From NCBI GenBank assembly GCA_016219425.1, contig JACRNB010000008.1, positions 227,248 through 291,247 on the forward strand: DNA of 64,000 bases. The letters run 5' to 3'. This document shows, piece after piece, positions 20,210 to 29,161 of the stretch. The translations under genes were made by a program, and so were the position numbers. The notes below the pieces were generated by a model that was not told the DNA's origin, did not search any database, and was given only the letters and a program-made list of their open reading frames with translations. Every line of letters starts with the position of its first letter. The stretch's first letter is position 1. This DNA is from Betaproteobacteria bacterium (GTDB lineage: Bacteria > Pseudomonadota > Gammaproteobacteria > Burkholderiales > Thiobacillaceae).

Positions 20210-21304
20210 TCAGGCGTCTCGCATCATCAGATAGTACTGGACTTTCATGGTGGCCGCCCCGCCGGCGACGATGCCGAAGAACACAATGAAGGAACTGAGT
20301 GCCAAAGTTGATACACCCGTCACCGCCTGTCCGATGGTGCAGCCCATGGCGGCGATGCCGCCGAAGCCCATGAGGACGGCGCCGACGATGTGACGGAACA
20401 TGTCCTGGGGGGAGTTGAAGTACTCCCAGCGGAAGGTGCGGTTGAGCATGGAATAGAGAAAGGAGCCGATCACCACGCCGAACACGCTGGCGACGCCGAA
20501 GGTGACGTGCTTGTCCCTCCAGTAGGCCCACAGGTCCATGGTGTAGGCGAGGGGGCCGACGAAGGTCATGGATTCCGCCAGTTTGGAGTCGGTGCCGACG
20601 AAGGTCTTTTCCATGAAGTCGTTTTCGGAGAATCCCATATGGCCGGTGACATACCAGCCCGCCACGACGATCAGCCCCACTGTCACACCGGCCAGGATGT
20701 TGTCGCCGTTTTCACGGAATTCCCGGTTGGAGAATACGAAGGCGAGGATGGTCAGGGCGAGGATGCAGGCCACGGCGATCTGCGAGACCTTGTCCCCCAT
20801 GCCGAACAGGGCGGGTAGGGTCTGAAGGGTTTCCACACGGACTGTGAAGATGTCGGCGCGCAGGACATTGGCCACCACTAATTGAAGGATGCCGTTCATG
20901 GTGACCAGGGCGCTGTAGCCCAGGAACAGGAAGACCACCACCGACTTGAGGTTGCCGCCGCCCAGGCGCACCAGGGTGCGTTGACCGCAGCCTCCAGCCA
21001 GGGTCATGCCCACGCCGAAAATCAGTCCTCCGGAAAGGGCGCCGAACCAGTAAATGGCGCCGCGGGTGTAATAAGTCTGAGCGATGTCCAGCAGACCGAG
21101 ATAGACGAGGAGATTGGTGCCCAGAATTGCCACGGCCATCGCCAGCAGCCAGGCGCGCATGCGTCCCCATTCACCCATGTTGACGACATCCGAGACCGCG
21201 CCCATGGTGCAGAAGCTGGTCTTGTTGGCGATATAGCCGAAGATCACGGCCAGGAAAAAGCCTAACCAGGCGATCACTACGGCGGGGTTTTGCATCGACT
21301 CCAT
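20210..21304 (-). CDS. YeeE/YedE (TsuA-like) sulfur-compound transporter
   Basis: The 364-residue inner-membrane protein starts at the ATG preceded by GGAGGAGTACACG; an ATG five codons upstream is less well placed. It has about nine helices and the family's cysteine-containing loops 'IANKTSFCTMGAVSD' (Cys32), 'TLAGGCGQRTLVRLGGGN' and 'GFGGIAAMGCTIGQAVTG'. Members move thiosulfate or related sulfur species by passing them along these cysteines. The adjacent TlpA-like thioredoxin and the sulfide-oxidising genes elsewhere in the window fit import of sulfur for assimilation or energy metabolism. No TsuB/TusA-like partner is fused or adjacent. Confidence 0.85.
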   Translation of the reverse strand: MESMQNPAVVIAWLGFFLAVIFGYIANKTSFCTMGAVSDVVNMGEWGRMRAWLLAMAVAILGTNLLVYLGLLDIAQTYYTRGAIYWFGALSGGLIFGVGMTLAGGCGQRTLVRLGGGNLKSVVVFLFLGYSALVTMNGILQLVVANVLRADIFTVRVETLQTLPALFGMGDKVSQIAVACILALTILAFVFSNREFRENGDNILAGVTVGLIVVAGWYVTGHMGFSENDFMEKTFVGTDSKLAESMTFVGPLAYTMDLWAYWRDKHVTFGVASVFGVVIGSFLYSMLNRTFRWEYFNSPQDMFRHIVGAVLMGFGGIAAMGCTIGQAVTGVSTLALSSFIVFFGIVAGGAATMKVQYYLMMRDA

Positions 21305-21364
21305 CGTGTACTCCTCCATTTGGGTCGCGGGATTATTCGTGCAGACCGGGTGACTGGCAATGTT

Positions 21365-22036
21365 TCACGGCAAATACAGTGTGGGGTCGCGCACCCCGGC
21401 CTGATCGAATCCGGCGCGCCGCAGGCGACAGGAGTCGCAACGCCCGCAGGCGCGGCCCGCGGCATCGGCCTGATAGCAGGAAACGGTCATGGCGTAATTC
21501 ACCCCCAGGCTCAGGCCCAGGCGGATGATTTCCGCCTTGCTGAGCAGGATCAGGGGCGCTTCCACGCGGATGGGGCGACCCTCCACGGCGCGTTTGGTGG
21601 CGAGATCGGCGAGTTGCTGGAATGCCTGCACGAACTCCGGGCGGCAGTCCGGGTAGCCGGAGTAATCGAGGGCGTTGACGCCGATGTAGATCGCCTCTGC
21701 ATCCAGCACCTCGGCCCAGCCCAGGGCCAGCGACAGCATGATGGTGTTGCGCGCGGGGACGTAGGTGACGGGAATGCCCTGGGTGGGGGATTCCGGCACC
21801 GCAATGTTGGCGTCGGTAAGCGCGGAACCGCCGAAGGCGCCCATGTCCAGGCGCATGACGCGGTGCTCGACCGCACCCAGCGCGGCGGCGACCCGGCGCG
21901 CTGCATCCAGTTCGGCGTGATGGCGCTGACCGTAGTCCAGGCTGAGGGCATGACAGGCATGTCCCGCGCGCCGCGCCACCGCCAACGCCGTGGCGGAATC
22001 CAGCCCGCCCGAGAGCAGCACCACGGCGCGGCTCAT
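21365..22036 (-). CDS. queC: 7-cyano-7-deazaguanine synthase
   Basis: The 223-residue enzyme converts 7-carboxy-7-deazaguanine to preQ0 in queuosine synthesis. It has the ATP pyrophosphatase loop '[20 protein letters not shown]', '[14 protein letters not shown]', '[15 protein letters not shown]', and a C-terminal zinc site of four cysteines ('[18 protein letters not shown]'). Its ATG overlaps the queE stop by three bases, so the two pathway steps are coupled. Confidence 0.95.
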   Translation of the reverse strand: MSRAVVLLSGGLDSATALAVARRAGHACHALSLDYGQRHHAELDAARRVAAALGAVEHRVMRLDMGAFGGSALTDANIAVPESPTQGIPVTYVPARNTIMLSLALGWAEVLDAEAIYIGVNALDYSGYPDCRPEFVQAFQQLADLATKRAVEGRPIRVEAPLILLSKAEIIRLGLSLGVNYAMTVSCYQADAAGRACGRCDSCRLRRAGFDQAGVRDPTLYLP

Positions 22037-22692
22037 CGGCCCCGCGCCTCTGTCCACAGCAGCTTGTGCAATTGCACCTGCATGCGCACCGGCAGGCCGT
22101 CCGCCAGAATCCATTCCGCCAGTCGGGCGGGGGGCAGACGCTCCCAGACCGGGGAGAACAGCACCGGACAACGCGCCGCCAGGGCGTGCGTCTGCAATAT
22201 CGTGCAGGCCCAGTCGTAGTCTGTGCGATCGGTCAGCACGAACTTGACCTCGTCGCGCGGCGTGAGATGTTCCAGGTTCGTCCAGAGATTCCGCGCCGAC
22301 TCGCCTGACCCGGGCGATTTGAGATCCACGATGCGCGCCACGCGCGGGTCCGCCGCGGAGATGTCGAGGGCGCCGCTGGTTTCCAGGGCGACATCGAACC
22401 CGGCATCGCACAGCATGGTGAGCAGTTCGGCGCACGCCTTTTGGGCCAGGGGTTCGCCGCCGGTGATGCAGACATGCCGGGTCGGGAACGAGGCGACACG
22501 CGCCAGGATGGCGTCCAGCCCCATCCATTCGCCGCCCTGGAAGGCATAGTCGGTGTCGCAATAGCCACAGCGCAGGGGGCAACCCGTGAGACGGACGAAG
22601 ACCGTGGGCAAACCCACGCGGCTGGCCTCGCCTTGCAGGGAAAAGAAGATTTCCGTGACCCGAAGCCGGGCCCCTGAGTCCAACAAAATCAC
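22033..22692 (-). CDS. queE: 7-carboxy-7-deazaguanine synthase (radical SAM)
   Basis: The start is a GTG whose GTGA overlaps the cpoB stop. This gives 219 residues; the frame runs on upstream inside cpoB but without homology. The protein makes 7-carboxy-7-deazaguanine from carboxytetrahydropterin. It has '[20 protein letters not shown]' and the cluster motif CX3CX2C at Cys38, Cys42, Cys45 ('[15 protein letters not shown]'), then '[10 protein letters not shown]'. Overlap with cpoB and queC makes queuosine genes the tail of the tol-pal operon, a common betaproteobacterial arrangement. Confidence 0.93.
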   Translation of the reverse strand: MILLDSGARLRVTEIFFSLQGEASRVGLPTVFVRLTGCPLRCGYCDTDYAFQGGEWMGLDAILARVASFPTRHVCITGGEPLAQKACAELLTMLCDAGFDVALETSGALDISAADPRVARIVDLKSPGSGESARNLWTNLEHLTPRDEVKFVLTDRTDYDWACTILQTHALAARCPVLFSPVWERLPPARLAEWILADGLPVRMQVQLHKLLWTEARGR

Positions 22693-23564
22693 TTCAGGGT
22701 GGAAAGCAGGCGCTTGCCGTTCTCGGCGGCCCGGCTGGCCGGGTGCTTGACCAGGAGTTGTTCCAGCATGGTCTTGGCGGCCTCCGGCTCGTTCAATTGA
22801 ATCTGGGCGCGCGCCAGGGACAGCATGGCGTCTGGCGCTTTGGCGTGGGCGGGGAAGTCTTTCACCATGCGCTGGAAGATGGTCGCGCCGCCCTTGAAAT
22901 CGGACTGGGCGACATGGGAGAAGCCCAGCCAATACCACGCATTCGCCGTCAGAGCGCCGCTGGGGTATTGCTTCAGGAAGGCCTGGAAGGCCGGTACGGC
23001 CTCCTTGTATCGGCCTCCCTTGACCAGATTCTGGGCGGCCTCATAGGCCTTGGCCTCGCCGGAAGCGTCTGCACCGGGGGGCGCGCCGTTGACCAGGCCC
23101 TGGGCCGGTTGCAACCGCACCGCCTCGGGCGGCGGGCCGGAGGGACGGCTTGCCAGTTCCTTGATGCGGCCATCCAGATCGGCGTACAGCTCTTTGGCGC
23201 GGGTATCCGCCTCGGCGGCGTGGTGCGTCTGCTCCTCTTGTGCGCCGCGCAGACGCGCCACCTCAGCCTTCAGCGCCTCCACCTGATTGAGCAGGTTGAG
23301 CAGGCCCTGGTTCTGCAACTGCGCCTCCAGGCGTGCGATGCGGTCTTCCTGGGATTGCATCGCCGTTTTCCAGTCCGGCGTGCGCGCGGCGGGCGGGGCG
23401 GCTTCGAGGATGGGGGCGGCGATCACGGGCGTGGCCGGACGCGGCGCGACGACGGCGGGAGCAGCCACGGGAACGGGCGCGGTGACCGGGACCGGCGTCT
23501 GTCCGTGCGCGCCGGCGGAGAGGAGCAACAGGGTCCAGAGGACCGGGGAGCGGTTCGTGTTCAT
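22689..23564 (-). CDS. cpoB: Cell division coordinator CpoB (YbgF), Tol-Pal associated
   Basis: The 291-residue periplasmic protein has a signal peptide (cleavage near 'AGAHGQ'), a Pro/Ala-rich stretch and a coiled-coil trimerisation segment (about 68-130, '[19 protein letters not shown]'). Three C-terminal TPRs begin at '[20 protein letters not shown]'. CpoB links outer-membrane constriction by Tol-Pal with peptidoglycan synthesis. Its start overlaps the pal stop (ATGA) and its stop overlaps queE. Confidence 0.92.
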   Translation of the reverse strand: MNTNRSPVLWTLLLLSAGAHGQTPVPVTAPVPVAAPAVVAPRPATPVIAAPILEAAPPAARTPDWKTAMQSQEDRIARLEAQLQNQGLLNLLNQVEALKAEVARLRGAQEEQTHHAAEADTRAKELYADLDGRIKELASRPSGPPPEAVRLQPAQGLVNGAPPGADASGEAKAYEAAQNLVKGGRYKEAVPAFQAFLKQYPSGALTANAWYWLGFSHVAQSDFKGGATIFQRMVKDFPAHAKAPDAMLSLARAQIQLNEPEAAKTMLEQLLVKHPASRAAENGKRLLSTLK

Positions 23565-24262
23565 TCGCCTTGATAGAGGATTTCGACGCGACGGTTCTGC
23601 CGCCAGGCAGCTTCCTCATTCCCTTCTGCCAGGGGTTTTTCCTCACCCAGAGACACTGCCTCCACCTGGGCGTCGGGAACGCCCAGCAGTTGCAGCGCCT
23701 TGGACACCCCTTCGGAGCGACGTTGTCCCAGGGCCAGGTTGTATTCGCGGCTGCCGCGTTCATCGGCATGGCCTTGCAGGATGACGTTGGCGGCCTTGTT
23801 GCCCTTCAGGTACTTCGCATGGGCTTCCAGGATGGCGCCGTATTCCTCCTTGATCGCGGCGCTGTCGTAGTCGTACTGGAGCCGGCGCTTGGACAGAGGG
23901 TTGTTCGGGTCGCGCAACGGTGAAGCAGCCGCGTTGTGCGTCTGGACCGCGCCCGTGGCCGCCCCGGTCTGAAGCGGCTTCACCTCGGTGACGGCAGAGG
24001 TCAGCGCCTGGGTCTGCACCTTGGCCGCCTCCGCCTTTCTGGCTTCCGCCGCCTTCGACTCTGCGGCCTTGGCGTCAGCCGCTTTGAGTTCCGCCGCTTT
24101 GGCCTCCGCCGCCTTCGCGGCGTCGGCGGGCTTGGCCGCCTCCTGGGGTTTGGCCGGCTCGGCCTTCACGCCCCGGTCCTCGATCAGGGCGTCTTTCGAC
24201 GGGGCGCCGGAGCAGCCAGCCAGGAGCGCAGCCAACAGGGCCGGCCAGAACAGATGTTTCAT
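23561..24262 (-). CDS. pal: Peptidoglycan-associated lipoprotein Pal with long Ala/Lys linker
   Basis: From the ATG at 24262 (AGAGG ribosome site) the 233-residue lipoprotein has lipobox LLAGC (Cys17). An unusually long AKAAE-type repeat linker follows (about 36-85), then the OmpA-like domain with 'VILQGHADERGSREYNLALG' and 'RRSEGVSKALQLLG', which binds meso-diaminopimelate in peptidoglycan. Pal proteins are often about 165-180 residues, and the difference here is the linker. It anchors the outer membrane to the wall and interacts with TolB and TolA. Confidence 0.95.
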   Translation of the reverse strand: MKHLFWPALLAALLAGCSGAPSKDALIEDRGVKAEPAKPQEAAKPADAAKAAEAKAAELKAADAKAAESKAAEARKAEAAKVQTQALTSAVTEVKPLQTGAATGAVQTHNAAASPLRDPNNPLSKRRLQYDYDSAAIKEEYGAILEAHAKYLKGNKAANVILQGHADERGSREYNLALGQRRSEGVSKALQLLGVPDAQVEAVSLGEEKPLAEGNEEAAWRQNRRVEILYQGE

Positions 24263-24382
24263 ATGCAAACCTCTTCAACTGGATGCGAATTCGGCCAATA
24301 GGATAAGGGCAAAGCCCGGCCTGGATTCCAAACCTGGATCAAGTTGCCGCGCTCCCGGCGCAAAAACCGGGGCCGCATGGCC

Positions 24383-25666
24383 TTAGCGGCCCCAGGCCGG
24401 TTCACGCAGATCGCCGGACTGGGTCAGACGCTGCTTCACGCGGCCATCGACGCTCACTGTGGCCAGCACGCCGCGCCCGCCCACCAGGGTGGCGTACAGG
24501 ATCATGCGGCCATTGGCGGCGAAGCTGGGGGATTCGTCATGAGTCGTGTCGGTGAGCACCTGGGTCTGGCCGCTGGCCAGATCCTTGGTAGCCACCAGAA
24601 AACGGCCATCGCGCCGATGCACAAAGGCCAGAGTCTTGCCGTCCGGGGAGAGGTCGGGCGAGACGTTGTAGTCCCCCTCGAAGGTCACCCGCTTGATCTC
24701 CCCGCCGGCCAGCGCGGCGCGGTAGATCTGGGGCGAACCGCCGCGGTCGGAGGTGAAATACAGCCACTGGCCGTCCGGGCTGAACACCGGCTCGGTGTCG
24801 AGCGCCCCGCCGCGGGTGAAGCGGGCCGCGACCCCGCTCGCCAGGTCGATCAGGTAAATCTGCGAGGTCTCGTCCTTGGACAGCGCCACCGCCAGCCGCT
24901 TGCCGTCCGGCGACCAGGCCGGGGCCGAGTTGGAACCGCGAAAGCGCGCCACCGCCTTGCGCGTGCCGTCTGCCAGGCTCTGCACATAGACCACGGGCTT
25001 GCGGTCTTCGAACGACACATAGGCCAGCCGTGCGCCGTCCGGCGACCAGGCGGGCGAGATGATGGGCTCGGGCGAGGACACCACGGTCACGGCGTTCTGG
25101 CTGTCGGCGTCCGCCACCTGCAACTCGTAGCGCCCGCCGCGCTTCAAGATGTAGGCGATGCGCCCGGAATACGGCCCCGGCTCGCCCAGCAGCTTTTCGT
25201 GCACCGCGTCCGCCACCCTATGTGCGGCGATGCGCAGCCCGGCGGGCGTGGTGGTGTAGGCCATGGCCAGCAGCGAGGTCTGGCGCACGGCGTCGAGCAG
25301 CCAGAAACGCACCTCCACCTTGCCGTTGGCCGCCGGCAGCACCTGACCCAGCACCACCGCATCCGCGCCCTTGCCCTTCCAGGCAGGCAGGGGGACGTTC
25401 CTGGGGTCATCCAGCGGGCCCGCATCGCGGGTATCCAGCAGGCGGAAATAACCGCTGCGGGAGAGGTCGCTGGTGACCACATCGGCGGGATTGAGCCAAC
25501 CCGGCTGGGCCATGCTGAACGGCAGTACCGCCACGGGGATCTTCCTGGCCGCGCCGCCGATGATCTCGATGGTCATGGCCGCCTGGGCGGCGCTGGCGAG
25601 CAGCAGCAGGAGCAGGGACAGCAGGAATCGGGGCATGGGCGCCAGGCGGGAAAGGGTGGCGGCCAT
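24383..25666 (-). CDS. tolB: Tol-Pal system beta-propeller protein TolB
   Basis: The 427-residue periplasmic protein has a signal peptide (about 1-30), an N-terminal mixed domain ('KIPVAVLPFSMAQPG') and a six-bladed propeller made of WD40-like repeats, visible as 'PAWSPDGARLAYVSFED', 'PAWSPDGKRLAVALSKD', 'PVFSPDGQWLYFTSDRG' and 'PDLSPDGKTLAFVHRRD'. TolB binds Pal and is released by TolA. A second Met ten codons in ('MPRFLL') is an alternative start. A hairpin (GGGGCCGC/GCGGCCCC, 24369-24393) covers the stop codon. Confidence 0.95.
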   Translation of the reverse strand: MAATLSRLAPMPRFLLSLLLLLLASAAQAAMTIEIIGGAARKIPVAVLPFSMAQPGWLNPADVVTSDLSRSGYFRLLDTRDAGPLDDPRNVPLPAWKGKGADAVVLGQVLPAANGKVEVRFWLLDAVRQTSLLAMAYTTTPAGLRIAAHRVADAVHEKLLGEPGPYSGRIAYILKRGGRYELQVADADSQNAVTVVSSPEPIISPAWSPDGARLAYVSFEDRKPVVYVQSLADGTRKAVARFRGSNSAPAWSPDGKRLAVALSKDETSQIYLIDLASGVAARFTRGGALDTEPVFSPDGQWLYFTSDRGGSPQIYRAALAGGEIKRVTFEGDYNVSPDLSPDGKTLAFVHRRDGRFLVATKDLASGQTQVLTDTTHDESPSFAANGRMILYATLVGGRGVLATVSVDGRVKQRLTQSGDLREPAWGR

Positions 25667-25667
25667 T

Positions 25668-26435
25668 TTAGCCGTCCTCCCTGGGGCGGAACTTCAGAAT
25701 CAGGCCGTCCCGAAACGCCGCCGCCGCGCCCCGATCCGTCGGCAGCGGCAGGGGCGAGGCGCGCAGGATGGCCCGCTCCACCTCGATGTCGTAGGCCGAC
25801 TGGCCGCTGGATTTCACCAGCGTGGCCTTGAGCACCTCGCCATTGGGCAGCAGCGTCACCTGGAACACCGCCTCGGGATTGCCGAACAAGGTCTGGGGCA
25901 GGCGCACATAGCTGATGATCTTGGCCTTGATCCGCGCCTGGGCGTCCCGGATCTGGCGCGCATCCTGGCCGCGTCGGGCCTGATCGCGCAGGGCCTTGAG
26001 CTGGGTTTCTTCATTGCTCAGGTCTTCCTGCATCTGCCGCGCCAGGTCTTTTTCCACCTGCTGCCGCGCCAGTTCGCGACGCTGTTTTTCCTTCTCCGCC
26101 AGCTCCTGCCGCAGCTTTTCCTGCCGCTCCCGCTCCAGGCGCGTCTTTTCTTCCGCCTGGCGTTGCAACGCCTCCTTGCGTTCTTGCACCTTGCGCGCCT
26201 TCTCCAGCGCGATCTCGGCCTCACGCAGGTCGGGTTCCGCCTCCGGCGCGGGTGCGGGAGGCGGCTCCGGCAGCCTGGGCAAGGGCGGCAGCGCGGCCCA
26301 CAGATCGGCCTCCACCGGCAGCGCCGGTTGCACCTTCCACGACACCCCGAACACCAGGGCGAGCAGGAACACGCCATGCACCAGGAAGGCGAGCGCCCCC
26401 GAATAAAGATGCTGGGCGCGGTGCGGGTGCGTCAT
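25668..26435 (-). CDS. tolA: Tol-Pal system protein TolA
   Basis: The start is the ATG overlapping the tolR stop, giving 255 residues. There is one N-terminal membrane helix (about 13-33), a Pro/Ala segment, a long charged coiled coil (about 68-165, rich in Glu, Lys, Arg and Gln) and a TonB-like C-terminal domain ('ISYVRLPQTLFGNPEAVF', 'VKSSGQSAYDIEVERAI'). It transmits proton-motive-force energy from TolQR to TolB-Pal. It is shorter than the E. coli protein because the coiled coil is shorter. Confidence 0.92.
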   Translation of the reverse strand: MTHPHRAQHLYSGALAFLVHGVFLLALVFGVSWKVQPALPVEADLWAALPPLPRLPEPPPAPAPEAEPDLREAEIALEKARKVQERKEALQRQAEEKTRLERERQEKLRQELAEKEKQRRELARQQVEKDLARQMQEDLSNEETQLKALRDQARRGQDARQIRDAQARIKAKIISYVRLPQTLFGNPEAVFQVTLLPNGEVLKATLVKSSGQSAYDIEVERAILRASPLPLPTDRGAAAAFRDGLILKFRPREDG

Positions 26436-26851
26436 TGCCCGGCGGGCTTCACCAGCAGGCCGACGCGGGCCACGCCCAGGGCTTGCAACTTGTCCATCAC
26501 CCGCATCACCGACTTGTATTCCACCTTGCCGTCGGCGGAGATCACCACCGCCTGGCCGGGACGGGCGCGGACGCGCTCCTGCACCGCCAGCGGCAGTTGC
26601 GCCTCGCTCAGGTTCTCGCCCTCGCCCGCAACGGCGCGGTCGCGCAGCAGCAGCGAGCCGTCGGCGCGGATCATCACCTCCAGCGGCGCGCTCGGCGCCG
26701 TGGCGCTCCGGCCCACGCTGGGTAGTTCCACCTGGGTCGGGTTGATGAAGGGCGCAGTGACCATGAAGATCACCAGCAGCACCAGCATCACGTCGATGTA
26801 CGGCACCACGTTGATCTGGTTCACCGCCTTGCGGGTGCGCCGCTGAATCAT
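26432..26851 (-). CDS. tolR: Tol-Pal system protein TolR
   Basis: The 139-residue ExbD/TolR-family protein has a single N-terminal helix with the proton-path aspartate in 'INVVPYIDVMLVLLVIFMVT' (Asp19) and a periplasmic domain containing 'RARPGQAVVISADGKVEYKS'. It forms the stator ion channel with TolQ. Overlaps at both ends (ATGA with tolQ and tolA) indicate coupled translation. Confidence 0.95.
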   Translation of the reverse strand: MIQRRTRKAVNQINVVPYIDVMLVLLVIFMVTAPFINPTQVELPSVGRSATAPSAPLEVMIRADGSLLLRDRAVAGEGENLSEAQLPLAVQERVRARPGQAVVISADGKVEYKSVMRVMDKLQALGVARVGLLVKPAGQ

Positions 26852-27522
26852 GAGCGCGCCGCCTCCTGGTGCAGCAGGTTGGAGAACTCTTCCATGAACA
26901 CGTCATACCGGCTGGCGAGCCGGTCGATCTCGTGGGTGTAGCGGTTGTAGGCGATCACCGCCGGGATGGCGGCGAACAGGCCGATGGCTGTGGCGATCAG
27001 CGCCTCGGCGATGCCCGGTGCAACGTGCGCCAGGGTGGTCTGCGCCACGTTGGAGAGCCCGCGGAACGCATTCATGATCCCCCACACCGTACCGAACAGG
27101 CCGATGTAGGGCGACACCGACCCCACGGTGGCCAGGAAGGGCATGTAGGACTCCAGTTGATCCATCTCGCGCTGGTAGGCCGCGCGCATGGCGCGGCGAG
27201 CGCTTTCCACCTGGGACTGGGGTGACATGGATAACTGGCGCTTGTTCTTGAATTCATGCCAACCGGCGCGGAACACCTCCTCCAGGCTGGAACGCCGCCC
27301 CTCCTCCCCGGCCCGGCGCACGATGTCCGGATGCCCGCCGCTCCAAAACTCTCGCTCGAAGGCCTCCGCCTCCTGGCGTTCCCGGCGCAGGGTGAAGTAC
27401 TTGTCGAAGATCTGCCACCAGGACGCCACCGAGGCCGCGAGCAGGATCAGCAGGACAAACTTCACCACCCAACTGGCCTGGGTGATGAGGGTGAGGAAGG
27501 AGAGATCCTGGGTGAGTTCCAT
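26848..27522 (-). CDS. tolQ: Tol-Pal system protein TolQ
   Basis: The 224-residue MotA/TolQ/ExbB-family protein has three helices (about 15-38, 128-150, 165-190) with the conserved 'SVSPYIGLFGTVWGIMNAFR' and 'GIAEALIATAIGLFAAIPAV' segments. It forms the pentameric channel around TolR. The ATG overlaps the ybgC stop by one base. The order ybgC-tolQ-tolR-tolA-tolB-pal-cpoB is the standard operon. Confidence 0.96.
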   Translation of the reverse strand: MELTQDLSFLTLITQASWVVKFVLLILLAASVASWWQIFDKYFTLRRERQEAEAFEREFWSGGHPDIVRRAGEEGRRSSLEEVFRAGWHEFKNKRQLSMSPQSQVESARRAMRAAYQREMDQLESYMPFLATVGSVSPYIGLFGTVWGIMNAFRGLSNVAQTTLAHVAPGIAEALIATAIGLFAAIPAVIAYNRYTHEIDRLASRYDVFMEEFSNLLHQEAARS

Positions 27523-27926
27523 TAGGGGGCGAGGCTCTGGAGGACGGGTTGGGGGATTCTAGCGGGGCGGAAGGCGGACCTATCGACACAAGCCACCTGC
27601 ACGGCGGCGGTGAGCAGGGTCTCTTCGCCGCGCAGCACCCGCTGGCGCATGGTCAGGCTGGCGCGGCCCAGGTCGGCCAGTTCGCTGGCGATGACGAGGC
27701 GGTCGTTGAAGCGGGCGGGTTTCAGGTAGTCCGCCTCCACCCGCCGCACCACGAAGATGATGCCGAACTCCTCGCCCATGCGGTCCTGCTCCAGGCCCAG
27801 CGCAGAAAGCCATTCGGTGCGGGCGCGCTCCAGGAACTTCAGATAGTTGGCGTAATAGACCACCCCGCCCGCGTCCGTGTCCTCCCAATAGACGCGGATG
27901 GGCCAGAAGAAGGGGTGCGGGATCAT
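27522..27926 (-). CDS. ybgC: Acyl-CoA thioesterase YbgC
   Basis: The 134-residue hotdog-fold protein begins at the ATG that overlaps the stop of the DUF4143 ATPase. It has the 4-hydroxybenzoyl-CoA-thioesterase-like signature 'RVYWEDTDAGGVVYYANYLK' with the catalytic Asp, and 'FLERARTEWLSALG'. It hydrolyses short acyl-CoA thioesters and is linked with phospholipid metabolism near the Tol-Pal complex. Upstream in-frame codons belong to a frame inside the ATPase gene. Confidence 0.92.
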   Translation of the reverse strand: MIPHPFFWPIRVYWEDTDAGGVVYYANYLKFLERARTEWLSALGLEQDRMGEEFGIIFVVRRVEADYLKPARFNDRLVIASELADLGRASLTMRQRVLRGEETLLTAAVQVACVDRSAFRPARIPQPVLQSLAP

Positions 27927-29110
27927 GCCGGGGCTCCTGCGATGCGTTGCGCCGCCGCCGCCAGCGGCAGGGCCTCGATATCCTCGGCCAACCGGTAGAC
28001 CTCGACGCCGGGGTAGATGACCAGCTTCTTCGCCGGATTCAGGTCCGCGCAGGCCGAATGGAAGCCCCGTTCCAGCTTGGGCGTGAGGCTGCGCTTGATC
28101 TCGATGGCCCACAACGCGCCATCGGGCCAGGCCAGCAGCAGGTCGATCTCGGCCCCACCGCTGCTTCGATAGAAATACCCCTGCACGCCCTCCGGCGCGC
28201 AGTTGAGCAGGTTCTCCACCACAAAGCCCTCCCAGCTCGCGCCCAGCACCGGGTGGGCCAGCAGGGTCTCCTTGTCCGGGATGGAGAGGAGCGCGTGGAC
28301 CAGCCCGCTGTCGCGCACGAACACCTTGGGCGAACGCACCAGACGCTTGCCCAGGTTGGCGTGCCAGGGCGGCAGGCGGCGCACCAGGAGCAGGTCGCAC
28401 AGCAGGTCCAGGTAGGAAGCGGCGGTCTTGGCGTCCACCCCCAGGTTGCGGGCGAACTGGGCCGTATTGAGCAGACCGCCCTGGTGGTGCGCCAACATGC
28501 CCCAGAAGCGGCGCAGGGTCTCGGCGGCGATGCGGGGGCCGAATTGCGGGATGTCCCGTTCCAGATAGGTGCGGATGAAGGCCTGCCGCCAGCGCAGGCT
28601 GCGCGCATCGTCCGGCGCCAGCAGACTTTCGGGAAAGCCGCCGCGCAGCCAGAGGGCGTCCTGCGGCAACGCAGCGGTTTCCAGCACATGAAAGGGGGGC
28701 AGATCGAGATAGGCGATGCGCCCCGCCAGGGTCTCGCCCGACTGCTGAAGCAGGTCCAGCGAGGCCGAGCCCAGCAACAAATACAGCCCGTTGCGCCGAC
28801 CCTCCCGCCGTGCGCGGTCGATCAGCCCGCGCAACACGGGGAACAAGCCGGGGGCGCGGTGCACCTCGTCCAGGATCACCAGCTTGTCCAGGTGGTCGGC
28901 CAGATACAGCTCCGGCTGGGCCAGTTTGGCGCGGTCCTGCTCCGACTCCAGATCGAGATAGATCCAGGGCCGTCCGCTTAGTCGCGCCGCCTCCAGCGCC
29001 AAGGTGGTTTTGCCTGCCTGGCGCGGCCCGATCAAGGCCGCCGCCGGGGCGTGGGCCAGGATGTCGAACAGGCGGGGGACGAGATGGCGGGAGAGGGGGG
29101 TGTAGGACAT
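27923..29110 (-). CDS. AAA+ ATPase with DUF4143 domain, inserted between ruvB and ybgC
   Basis: The 395-residue protein has Walker A 'AALIGPRQAGKTTLALE' (about 25-40), Walker B 'LVILDEVHRAPGLFP', a sensor 'LLLGSASLDLLQ' and the C-terminal DUF4143 nuclease-like region ('GAEIDLLLAWPDGALWAIEI'), which keeps the D-ExK-like pattern. This family is widespread, usually single-gene and mobile, with no settled function. It overlaps ybgC by four bases, so it has been taken into the front of the tol operon; most relatives have ruvB next to ybgC. Confidence 0.85.
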   Translation of the reverse strand: MSYTPLSRHLVPRLFDILAHAPAAALIGPRQAGKTTLALEAARLSGRPWIYLDLESEQDRAKLAQPELYLADHLDKLVILDEVHRAPGLFPVLRGLIDRARREGRRNGLYLLLGSASLDLLQQSGETLAGRIAYLDLPPFHVLETAALPQDALWLRGGFPESLLAPDDARSLRWRQAFIRTYLERDIPQFGPRIAAETLRRFWGMLAHHQGGLLNTAQFARNLGVDAKTAASYLDLLCDLLLVRRLPPWHANLGKRLVRSPKVFVRDSGLVHALLSIPDKETLLAHPVLGASWEGFVVENLLNCAPEGVQGYFYRSSGGAEIDLLLAWPDGALWAIEIKRSLTPKLERGFHSACADLNPAKKLVIYPGVEVYRLAEDIEALPLAAAAQRIAGAPA

Positions 29111-29161
29111 GCTTGCAATTCTGGAGTTACGTTACTTGAAATGCAAGGATATTAGCCAGAG

